Assembly: GCA_002344965.1 (NCBI GenBank)
Contig: DDUU01000010.1
Span: 5,799-69,798 of the forward strand
Direction: 5' to 3'
Length of the DNA: 64,000 nucleotides
From: Candidatus Tepidiaquacellales bacterium UBA2330
GTDB taxonomy: Bacteria; Bacteroidota; Ignavibacteria; Tepidaquicellales; Tepidaquicellaceae
Position 1 is the stretch's first letter, and the number at the start of each line of letters is the position of its first letter. Shown here in pieces: positions 7,967 through 14,868 of this stretch. Made by a program: the position numbers and the translations under genes. The notes below the pieces were generated by a model. It did no database searches. It was given only the letters and a program-made list of their open reading frames with translations, and was not told the DNA's origin.

Positions 7967-9124
7967 ATGGAACTCTGGCAGGAAATGATCAGAAACAGCG
8001 TCAGCTCTGTAGATCATCTTGTTGAGAAATTCAGCATTGAAAGAGAAACAGCGGAAAAGCTCGATGAATTTTTTCAGGCGAGGATAAATCCGTATTACCT
8101 TTCTTTAATCAGATATCCCGGCGATCCCATATGGCTTCAGTGTGTACCTGATATTGCGGAACTTGAAGATATTGATTCAGAAGAAGATCCGCTTAATGAA
8201 GACGACATGAGCCCGGTTCCCAATATTACTCACAGATATCCTGACAGAGCTTTGTTTCTTGTTACTTCACAATGCGGACTTTACTGCAGATTCTGTACCA
8301 GAAAAAGAAAAGTCGGAGATCAGAGTAAAATATCTATGAGAACTCTGGAGTCTGCTTTTCAGTATCTGGAATCACACCCGGAGATCAGTGATGTAATTTT
8401 ATCCGGAGGAGATCCGCTAATGCTTACTGATAATATGCTGGAAAAAATAATTTTCAGACTGAGACAGATAAAACACATTCAGATTATAAGGCTTGGTACT
8501 AAAATGCCCTGTGTACTCCCGCACAGGATTACTCCGCAACTGTGTGAAATGCTAAAAAAATATCATCCGATTTATGTTAATACGCATTTTAATCATCCGT
8601 GGGAACTGACAGATGAAAGCAAGAGAGCATGCGCAATGCTCGTAGATTCAGGTATCCCTGTAGGTAATCAGTGTGTTTTGATGAAAGGCGTAAATGATAA
8701 TGCAGATGTCATGAAAGATCTTATGAAAGGTTTACTTGCAATGAGAGTCAGACCTTATTATATTTATCAGGCGGATCTGACCAAAGGAGCTAACCATTTC
8801 AGAACTCCTCTTAAAACCGGTCTTGAGATAATGGATAAATTAAGAGGTCATATCTCCGGTCTTGCCGTTCCGCATTTTGTCGTTGATGCGCCGGGAGGCG
8901 GCGGAAAAATTCCGTTACTTCCGGATTATGTGATCTCTAAAGATGATGAAAAAATTGTTCTGCGAAATTTCAAATATAACATTTATGAATATCCTGAAAT
9001 AGACGGTGATGCCAATTCAAACAATGCTGACCTTTTTATGCGAAGGAAAAAAATCCGCAGGAGATCAGTCAGCAAGAAGGATAAGATAAGAAAAATTAAT
9101 ATACCCGTACTGAATAATTCCTGA
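7967..9124 (+). CDS. KamA-family radical SAM aminomutase (lysine 2,3-aminomutase-like)
   Basis: A 385-residue enzyme of the lysine 2,3-aminomutase family. The [4Fe-4S]/SAM motif is CGLYCRFC, followed by TRKRKVGD. SGGDPLML is the SAM-binding GGD element. YQADLTKGANHFRTP and VVDAPGGGGKIP carry the two Asp positions that in lysine 2,3-aminomutase bind the substrate side-chain amine, which favours lysine over glutamate as substrate. PLP is the expected second cofactor. A good Shine-Dalgarno (AAAGGAG) precedes the ATG, and a strong terminator follows. The C-terminus ends in a very basic stretch (MRRKKIRRRSVSKKDKIRK). Interconverting an alpha- and a beta-amino acid fits a supply role for the upstream ligases. 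Confidence 0.85.
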   Translation: MELWQEMIRNSVSSVDHLVEKFSIERETAEKLDEFFQARINPYYLSLIRYPGDPIWLQCVPDIAELEDIDSEEDPLNEDDMSPVPNITHRYPDRALFLVTSQCGLYCRFCTRKRKVGDQSKISMRTLESAFQYLESHPEISDVILSGGDPLMLTDNMLEKIIFRLRQIKHIQIIRLGTKMPCVLPHRITPQLCEMLKKYHPIYVNTHFNHPWELTDESKRACAMLVDSGIPVGNQCVLMKGVNDNADVMKDLMKGLLAMRVRPYYIYQADLTKGANHFRTPLKTGLEIMDKLRGHISGLAVPHFVVDAPGGGGKIPLLPDYVISKDDEKIVLRNFKYNIYEYPEIDGDANSNNADLFMRRKKIRRRSVSKKDKIRKINIPVLNNS

Positions 9125-9145
9125 ACTTAAAAGAGTTCTCATACA

Positions 9146-9179
9146 AAAACCCGGCTCTCTGAGTCCGGGTTTTTTTTTT
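9146..9179 (+). terminator. Rho-independent terminator after kamA-like gene
   Basis: AAAACCCGG (9146-9154) pairs with CCGGGTTTT (9165-9173) and continues into a T run. It separates the aminomutase cluster from the sigma-factor operon. Confidence 0.85.
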
Positions 9180-9244
9180 ATATAAAGTTGAAACCTTTGT
9201 GAATATTATAAGTCATAACCTTTAGAATTATTAAATACTTTAAA

Positions 9245-9328
9245 ATGACTGAAGCCGTTATTATTCTGATTACATTTCTGATATTATTTGTAATGTCTTT
9301 GGTAAAATCAAAATATTCAAAAAATTAA
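9245..9328 (+). CDS. Very small membrane peptide (27 aa)
   Basis: ATG at 9245 opens a 27-codon frame, MTEAVIILITFLILFVMSLV plus a short basic tail, which is one transmembrane helix. It sits 33 bp before a DUF6249-like gene that has a clear Shine-Dalgarno and is in the same orientation. There is no known family. The helix-plus-basic-tail layout and position suggest a real small membrane protein of the sigma-factor operon, but coding is unproven. Confidence 0.4.
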   Translation: MTEAVIILITFLILFVMSLVKSKYSKN

Positions 9329-9361
9329 AATTCGCTGAAAAGCGGAAAGGAGTTATCTAAA

Positions 9362-9745
9362 ATGCATGGTGTAGTAGAAGAGTTTATCCCTGTAGTAGCG
9401 ATTGTTTTTACTTTCGGAATACCGGGTATCATTTTATTCTGGTGGATCTATACAAAGCACAGGGAAAAAATGAGACTGATTGAAAAAGGTTTATCGCCGG
9501 AAGAAGTAAAAGCTTATTTTGCCGAAAATACTAAACCGAAAAACCCTTACAGCTCTCTGAAGTTCGGTCTGATACTTCTCTTCTTCGGGATTGGTATATT
9601 TCTGGCAAATGTAGCTGAAAGTATTTATGATGTGGAAGAAGGCGTAATGATGGGAATTATTGTAACATTCATTGGTCTGGGATTCCTTATATACTTTTTA
9701 GTTGTAAGCTCAAAAACAAAAAGCGAATCCTCGGTCAATCAGTGA
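9362..9745 (+). CDS. DUF6249-like membrane protein
   Basis: A 127-residue protein with three hydrophobic helices (about 8-28, 63-82 and 90-114), a charged cytoplasmic loop HREKMRLIEKGLSPEEVKAY after the first, and a polar C-terminus. This layout is common in Bacteroidota beside ECF sigma-factor genes. AAAGGAG lies about 10 bp before the ATG. The function is unknown; the operon suggests envelope-stress sensing. Confidence 0.65.
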   Translation: MHGVVEEFIPVVAIVFTFGIPGIILFWWIYTKHREKMRLIEKGLSPEEVKAYFAENTKPKNPYSSLKFGLILLFFGIGIFLANVAESIYDVEEGVMMGIIVTFIGLGFLIYFLVVSSKTKSESSVNQ

Positions 9746-9774
9746 TTTTTAAATTAGAAGAAAAAATTATCATT

Positions 9775-10572
9775 ATGAAATTATCATTTATTTTTATTGT
9801 CTTATTAACATTCTTTATGAACGGATGTGGGCTGCTCTCTAAAAAATACGTGAAGTCAGATAAAGAAGTCCACAGGGTTTCCGCTGTAGGCAAGAAAACA
9901 TTATTGATCGAAAATATAAACGGCAATATCAGCTTTGTCAGTTCTTCTGATTCCGGAATTGTAAAGATTGTTGCGGAAAAGGAAATTAAAGTTAAGAAAA
10001 AATATCTTAATACTCCGTTTGATGAAATTACAATTGAAATAGATTCAACAGGAAATGAAATAAAAATTGAATCTATTATTAATAATAAAGGAAGAGATGA
10101 CGGATTCAATTTTAATTTCGACAGAAAACAGAAAGTTGATTATGAAATTTCTGTACCTGAAGGAATCTCAATTTCTGTTGAAAATGTGAACGGGAAAATA
10201 TCAGCTGACAATATTTCAAATGATCTGAAAATTGATCAGGTGAACGGCAGCGTCGATCTGGATAATTATTCCGGACTACTCGAATGCGACCTGACCAACG
10301 GTTCATTTTCAGGAGTTATAGATTCCACAAAAGGTATTAATATTAATGTAATTAACGGAAGCGTTACTCTGAATCTAAGTAATTACATAAGTGCGCGCGT
10401 AAATGCTCAGTCTGAGAACGGAAAAATAAGTACTGACAATCTGAAATTCTCTGACATGATTCAGGAAAAGAAATCATTTAAGGGAAATCTGGGAACAGAA
10501 GATAACAGGTCAGAGATAATTATAAAAACAGTTAACGGGAAGATTGTTTTCACGGGGAATAAGGAAATTTAA
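9775..10572 (+). CDS. DUF4097-like beta-strand-repeat lipoprotein
   Basis: The ATG at 9775 is chosen over an upstream GTG because it starts a lipoprotein signal peptide, MKLSFIFIVLLTFFMNGCG, with Cys as the lipidated residue (265 aa in all). The mature part repeats short strands of the type VNGKISADNISNDLKI, VNGSVDLDNYSG, TNGSFSGVID and VINGSVTLNL, a right-handed beta-helix-like pattern typical of DUF4097/putative auto-transporter adhesin head domains. It lies between a small membrane protein and an ECF sigma factor, which suggests it belongs to a surface-stress module. Binding partner unknown. Confidence 0.75.
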   Translation: MKLSFIFIVLLTFFMNGCGLLSKKYVKSDKEVHRVSAVGKKTLLIENINGNISFVSSSDSGIVKIVAEKEIKVKKKYLNTPFDEITIEIDSTGNEIKIESIINNKGRDDGFNFNFDRKQKVDYEISVPEGISISVENVNGKISADNISNDLKIDQVNGSVDLDNYSGLLECDLTNGSFSGVIDSTKGININVINGSVTLNLSNYISARVNAQSENGKISTDNLKFSDMIQEKKSFKGNLGTEDNRSEIIIKTVNGKIVFTGNKEI

Positions 10573-10635
10573 TCACTGTTTGATTTTAAAATTTGATTTT
10601 TGCAATTTGTCTGTATTAATAAAAGGTATAATCCA

Positions 10636-11283
10636 ATGATTCTGTCTGATTCTGAGATAATAAAAAAAATTAACGAAGGAGACACTGCTTCATTCAGGAT
10701 CATAGTAGATGAATTAAAGGACAAAGCATTATCTTTAACCATGAAAATTCTGAAAAACAGGGAAGATGCCGAAGATTGTCTGCAGGAATCATTCCTTAAA
10801 CTCTTCAGGTCCATTTCATCTGGTAAGTTTGAAGAGAGATCAAAACTGTCAACATATTTTTACACAATAGTTTATAATACAGCAGTGGATAATTATAAAA
10901 AATTAAAATCACGAAGATTCAGTATAGTTTCTATAGATGTCGAAGGATCAAGTTTTGAAGAAGGCGATGATCTGCTGCGAAAGTATTATGATGCAAAAAT
11001 TGAGAAAAGTGAGTTTGATGATAAGTATGACCTGAGCACTGAAAGTAAAATATCAGAGTCCGAAATAAAGCAGATCATTAGTGACTATATTAATTCTATT
11101 CCGGAACAGTATTCAGTCATTTTAACAATGTTCTATATTAATGATCTTTCTCATGACGATATTGCCGGAATACTTAAGCTACCGCTCGGAACTGTCAAAA
11201 ACAGAATTTTCCGCGCAAAGAGTAAATTAAAAGAAATCATTTTAAAAAAATTTTCCGAAGAGGAAATTCTTCAGTATGTATGA
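10636..11283 (+). CDS. ECF-type RNA polymerase sigma factor
   Basis: A 215-residue sigma-70 family protein. Region 2 is visible as DTASFRIIVDELKDKALSLT and AEDCLQESFLKLFRSI, and region 4 as IPEQYSVILTMFYINDLSHD followed by GTVKNRIFRAKSKLKE. The ATG at 10636 is preferred to a TTG 12 codons upstream because region 2 begins right after it. A roughly 70-residue linker rich in Asp/Glu/Lys separates the domains, longer than in most ECF factors. It overlaps the next membrane-protein gene by 4 bp (ATGA), the layout of a sigma/anti-sigma pair. Confidence 0.9.
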   Translation: MILSDSEIIKKINEGDTASFRIIVDELKDKALSLTMKILKNREDAEDCLQESFLKLFRSISSGKFEERSKLSTYFYTIVYNTAVDNYKKLKSRRFSIVSIDVEGSSFEEGDDLLRKYYDAKIEKSEFDDKYDLSTESKISESEIKQIISDYINSIPEQYSVILTMFYINDLSHDDIAGILKLPLGTVKNRIFRAKSKLKEIILKKFSEEEILQYV

Positions 11284-11762
11284 AAAAATTTAGTTTTACT
11301 ATTAAAAATTTTTACAGTATTTTTAACACGATGCCGGACGGTAATAATAAAAATATTGATTCTTATCTCGATGATAACATAAGACAGTCTCTGAAGTCAA
11401 AAACTTCTGATGATTTTTCTTTTGAAATGATGAAACGGGTCGAGATTGAAAAAGAGTTTGCCAGGCAGGACAGAAAAACAGACAATGTTGCAAAGTTTGT
11501 TATCGGCAGTTTGCTTGCCGCTATGATAATATTATCTGTAGGTATTCCGCTTCTTTTCGGAGTTTCGGATACAGACCAAAGTCCCGGCTTTTTCAGTATG
11601 CTGACGGATAATCTTACAGACGCTATTGAATATTTCAGTATTATTACGGCTGAAAATCTTGGAATAGCATTTAACTTAAAAACATTGTCCGTTATTATTG
11701 TTTCATCTGTCTTTATTTTTCTTTTTTCAAAAGCTGACAAGCTGTTATTGAAAAAGTTTTAA
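11280..11762 (+). CDS. Two-helix membrane protein, possible anti-sigma factor
   Basis: A 160-residue protein translationally coupled to the sigma gene (ATGA overlap). An acidic/basic cytoplasmic N-terminal part (NIDSYLDDNIRQSLKSKTSD, then a Lys/Arg-rich stretch) is followed by hydrophobic helices near 77-97 and 135-153. A soluble N-terminus plus membrane helices next to an ECF factor is the usual layout of an anti-sigma factor. No zinc-binding HxxxCxxC motif is present. An internal ATG at 11331 could be the true start. The role is inferred from position only. Confidence 0.6.
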   Translation: MKKFSFTIKNFYSIFNTMPDGNNKNIDSYLDDNIRQSLKSKTSDDFSFEMMKRVEIEKEFARQDRKTDNVAKFVIGSLLAAMIILSVGIPLLFGVSDTDQSPGFFSMLTDNLTDAIEYFSIITAENLGIAFNLKTLSVIIVSSVFIFLFSKADKLLLKKF

Positions 11763-11820
11763 ATATCCGGAGTCATAGATTTTATTCTCAAACTTGTTTC
11801 ACCATGAAAAAAGTTTTTAA

Positions 11821-12573
11821 TTAGTACTCTATAAATCCCCTGTTAATACTGTTCACTTTTCTTCCGGTCCTTCTGAATACGCCAATTCCTTCACGACTTC
11901 CCCCTTCATTTGTATTGCCTTCTATCGTAGTAAGATATCCGCCGTTAACTGATTCTACTATACCCGTATGACCTAATCCTCCGCCGTATGACATTATAAA
12001 TACCTGACCCGGCTTTATCAGAGAAGGATTAGCTGTGGCTGCTGCTGATGTTATTTTCTTACCTTTAGTATTATTCCAGTGATTAAGCACTCCGGCAGTT
12101 TTATAAACAGGATTTTTTATACCGGTGCTTTTTGATACTTCGTCAAAACACCAGTACACAAAAGCAGCACACCATGCGTAACCTTTTCCCAGTCCTACGC
12201 TTTTAAGGTAAGCGTCCACTTCAGGTCCGCTGTTGCTGCCTCTCGGCTTTTCAACAACTCCGATCTGACTTTTTGCTTTTGCAAGAACCTTTTTTGCAAA
12301 CTCCGGCAATGGTCCCGGTTCCGGTCCGATAGACTTTAAACTAAACAACGTCGCCCACGTGATAGGACCTACTTTACCGTCAACAATCAAAGGTCTTCCC
12401 TGCTGATCAGTAAATCTGCTCTGAAAAAGTTTGACGGCATTGAAAGTCTTTGGACCGTATCCGCCGTCCACGTCTACCGGCCCGCATCCGTTCTCATTTA
12501 ATTTCTTCTGAATTTCTTTTACAATTTTTTTATCTTTCTCTCCTTTGACAATTACTCTTTTTGGATATTCCAT
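11821..12573 (-). CDS. Peptidoglycan-binding and CHAP-domain amidase/endopeptidase
   Basis: A 250-residue protein. Residues 8-80 are a peptidoglycan-binding type 1 domain (VKEIQKKLNENGCGPVDVDG, then YGPKTFNAVKLFQ and DGKVGPITWATL). Residues 95-240 are a CHAP amidase with the catalytic Cys in YAWCAAFVYW, the His in GLGHTGIVES and the polar residue in TIEGNTN. No signal peptide or membrane segment is seen, which is unusual for a wall hydrolase and resembles phage endolysins released by other means. No phage genes are adjacent. It is transcribed alone. Confidence 0.85.
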   Translation of the reverse strand: MEYPKRVIVKGEKDKKIVKEIQKKLNENGCGPVDVDGGYGPKTFNAVKLFQSRFTDQQGRPLIVDGKVGPITWATLFSLKSIGPEPGPLPEFAKKVLAKAKSQIGVVEKPRGSNSGPEVDAYLKSVGLGKGYAWCAAFVYWCFDEVSKSTGIKNPVYKTAGVLNHWNNTKGKKITSAAATANPSLIKPGQVFIMSYGGGLGHTGIVESVNGGYLTTIEGNTNEGGSREGIGVFRRTGRKVNSINRGFIEY

Positions 12574-12870
12574 TATTTTAAATTTTTTAGATTTATAAAA
12601 AAGTTAAATCAAAATAGATAAATGACATATTAATTTCAATAAGCGTAACTACTCAATACTTAAAATTATTAGTCCAATAACATTTTTAATGATTGATTTA
12701 TTTCTAAGGAAAATTATTACTGCCGGTATTAATTCACATACATTAAACCGTAATTGAGTTTTTATTATCAAACAGCTGTGAATTTAAATAAATAAAATTT
12801 TTTAAAATTTCCTGCAGAATTGTTTCGACAACGAATTTTATATTTAAACTTCAAATCATTTAAGTTATAA
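12574..12870. other. AT-rich divergent intergenic region
   Basis: About 300 bp between the CHAP hydrolase gene (leftward) and the AraC-type regulator (rightward). I see no gene or RNA. Near the regulator are a small inverted repeat, TTCG-ACAA-CGAA (12824-12835), and TATATTTA (12839-12846), one base from the TAnnTTTG box, so the regulator's promoter and a possible operator lie here. Confidence 0.4.
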
Positions 12871-13485
12871 TTGATAAACCAATATTCTTACTTTTTAAAA
12901 TTGAGAAACCGATCTGTCTTATTCATAAAAAACATGGTAAGTCTCAGATGCATAAGTGATTTAGAGAATATTCTGAGTAATCTGGAAAGCGTTAAGGTTC
13001 TGAATATATCACTTGGTAAAGCTGAGATTTTTTATGATGAGGAAAAGATCTCCGCAGAGGAAATCTCAGCCGAACTTTCCAGAAATAACTTTCAGATCAT
13101 CAGCGACAGAAATATTCAGTTAGTGGAACAAATTAAGAACGCCTGTATTGAATTGATCTATTTCGGCAATAATACCAACTCGCTGATCAGAAATTCCGAA
13201 TATCTGAGTGAAAGATTAAATTTACAGTATTCCTATATCAGTAAATTCTTTTCTGAAAATACCAATACTACACTTGAAAAATTTTTAATAAAAGTTAAAA
13301 TAGAAAAAGTAAAAGAGCTGTTAAGTTATAATGAAATGACATTAAGTGAAATTGCATATATGATGGGATACAGCAGTGTTCAGTATCTAAGTAATCAGTT
13401 CAGACAAATAACCGGAGTTTCTGTTACCGAGTACAGGCACGGCGCAGATATAAAAAGAATACCTCTTGAAAATCTTCTGCTGTAA
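12871..13485 (+). CDS. AraC-family regulator with degenerate HMA-like N-terminal domain
   Basis: A 204-residue protein. The C-terminal 100 residues are an AraC HTH: the first helix pair spans YLSERLNLQYSYISKFFSEN, the second MTLSEIAYMMGYSSVQYLSN, then QFRQITGVSVTEYR. The N-terminal 70 residues (LFIKNMVSLRCISDLENILS through IFYDEEKISAEEISAEL) resemble the ferredoxin-like heavy-metal-associated fold seen in a Bacteroidota AraC group, but the usual first Cys of the metal pair reads Ser here and only one Cys remains. The TTG at 12871 is one possible start; an ATG at 12934 would cut the fold. It lies 92 bp before the PqqD-like operon and is its likely regulator. Confidence 0.75.
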   Translation: MINQYSYFLKLRNRSVLFIKNMVSLRCISDLENILSNLESVKVLNISLGKAEIFYDEEKISAEEISAELSRNNFQIISDRNIQLVEQIKNACIELIYFGNNTNSLIRNSEYLSERLNLQYSYISKFFSENTNTTLEKFLIKVKIEKVKELLSYNEMTLSEIAYMMGYSSVQYLSNQFRQITGVSVTEYRHGADIKRIPLENLLL

Positions 13486-13553
13486 ATTACCTACCGCTGT
13501 AATCTTATAACAAATTGTATTTAAACTGTAACAATTTATTTCTTCATGTTTTA

Positions 13554-13561
13554 TAGTTTTG
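13554..13561 (+). promoter_or_regulatory. -7 box upstream of the PqqD-like operon
   Basis: TAGTTTTG matches the TAnnTTTG consensus exactly and lies 16 bp before the ATG of the PqqD-like gene, giving a very short leader. No clear -33 TTTG is visible, which fits a promoter needing an activator such as the AraC protein encoded just upstream. Confidence 0.45.
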
Positions 13562-13577
13562 TATAACAATTATAAAT

Positions 13578-13832
13578 ATGAAAATAAAAAATAATATAGC
13601 AATAAGTGATTCGGGTTTTATTTTTAATCCGGCTACAGGTGATTCATTTTCTGCAAATCCTGTCGGTCAGAAGATTTTTAAAATGCTTCAGACCTCAGCA
13701 ACCGAAGAAGAGATAACAGCTGATATTCTCGAAACTTATCAGATTGACAAAGTTCATTTTGAAAAGGATTTTTATGATTTTATTAATGTACTGAAAAAGT
13801 ACAAACTCCTGGAGGAAATTGAAAAAGACTGA
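13578..13832 (+). CDS. PqqD-family protein (RiPP-recognition-element fold)
   Basis: An 84-residue protein that is a complete PqqD-like winged helix: GFIFNPATGDSFSANPVGQK corresponds to the N-terminal strands and first helix, and EEEITADILETYQ and FYDFINVLKKYKLLEE to the remaining helices. PqqD-like proteins bind leader peptides of ribosomally made peptides and present them to modifying enzymes. No precursor peptide gene is evident here, but the decarboxylase two genes downstream carries a leader-like N-terminus. It is the first gene of the operon and overlaps the ATP-grasp gene by 14 bp. Confidence 0.82.
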   Translation: MKIKNNIAISDSGFIFNPATGDSFSANPVGQKIFKMLQTSATEEEITADILETYQIDKVHFEKDFYDFINVLKKYKLLEEIEKD

Positions 13833-14868
13833 TATCACAATTGCAGTTACCGGTCTTAACGCAATTGACAGTCCGGGACCCGGTATCTCAGTAATCAGAG
13901 CAATAAGGAAAAGCAATTTTTATAATCCGCGCATTATAGGTCTTTCATATGATACAATGGAACCCGGCATTTATATGCATGACCTGGTTGATAAATCTTA
14001 TCAAATCCCGTTTCCTTCTGTCGGAACAGATAATCTTCTTTTCAGATTAAAGGAAATTAATGACAAGGAAAAAATTGATGTTATAATACCAAACTTTGAC
14101 GCCGAACTGTTCAATTTCATAAAATTGGAAAAAAGACTTCTGGAACAATGTAATATAAGAATGTTCCTTCCTTCAATGAAACAGTTTGAAGAAAGACAGA
14201 AAGCAAACCTTTATGAATTCGGGAAAAAATATAATCTGAAAGTTCCTAAGAATAAAACAATATATTCTCTGAATGATATTAATAAAATAGAATATGAATT
14301 TTCATTTCCCGTTGTAGTTAAAGGAAAATACTATGATGCTAAAGTAGCTTATAATAAAGATCAGATCGCGGAACATTTTAACAGAATAAGCATCAAGTGG
14401 GGACTTCCGATAATAATTCAGGAATATGTTTTCGGTTCGGAAGTTAATGTCACTGCAATAGGCGACGGGACGGGAAAAACTATCGGGGCTGTACCGATGA
14501 GAAAACAGTATATAACCGATAAAGGAAAAGCATGGTCAGGAATTTCACTCGATGATGATAAACTCTTAAAAATTACATCAGATCTAATCAAGTCAACTAA
14601 ATGGAAAGGATCAATGGAACTTGAATTTATCAAGACTTCAAATGATGAATATTTTTTACTTGAAATAAATCCCCGGTTTCCGGCATGGGTTTATCTTGCT
14701 GTCGGCTGCGGTCAGAATCATCCGGATGCGCTGCTTAAAATGGCTCTGGGAAAAAAAGTAAACGCTTTCCCAAAACATGAAACGGGAAAAATGTTCATAA
14801 GGTATTCCTATGATATGATTATAAATTTAAAAGAATTTGAAAAAATCTCAACTTCAGGAGAATTATAA
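13819..14868 (+). CDS. ATP-grasp ligase, carbamoyl-phosphate-synthase-like
   Basis: A 349-residue ATP-grasp enzyme. The N-terminal preATP domain opens ITIAVTGLNAIDSPGPGISV, a glycine/proline-rich loop like those of CPSase-type ATP-grasp proteins. The ATP-binding strands are FPVVVKGKYYDAKVAYN and IIQEYVFGSEVNVTAIGDG, and the metal site is ..MELEF..YFLLEINPRFPAW. Start is TTG, inside the end of the pqqD-like gene, with GGAGG just upstream. It should activate a carboxylate and join it to an amine. Together with the next gene, a decarboxylase of basic amino acids, it suggests a small amide product or a modification of a protein side chain. Confidence 0.82.
   Translation: MKKTDITIAVTGLNAIDSPGPGISVIRAIRKSNFYNPRIIGLSYDTMEPGIYMHDLVDKSYQIPFPSVGTDNLLFRLKEINDKEKIDVIIPNFDAELFNFIKLEKRLLEQCNIRMFLPSMKQFEERQKANLYEFGKKYNLKVPKNKTIYSLNDINKIEYEFSFPVVVKGKYYDAKVAYNKDQIAEHFNRISIKWGLPIIIQEYVFGSEVNVTAIGDGTGKTIGAVPMRKQYITDKGKAWSGISLDDDKLLKITSDLIKSTKWKGSMELEFIKTSNDEYFLLEINPRFPAWVYLAVGCGQNHPDALLKMALGKKVNAFPKHETGKMFIRYSYDMIINLKEFEKISTSGEL

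Noticed and set aside
13578..13832. PqqD-like gene as part of PQQ synthesis
   Set aside because: No pqqA, pqqC or radical SAM pqqE is near; its partners are an ATP-grasp ligase and a decarboxylase.
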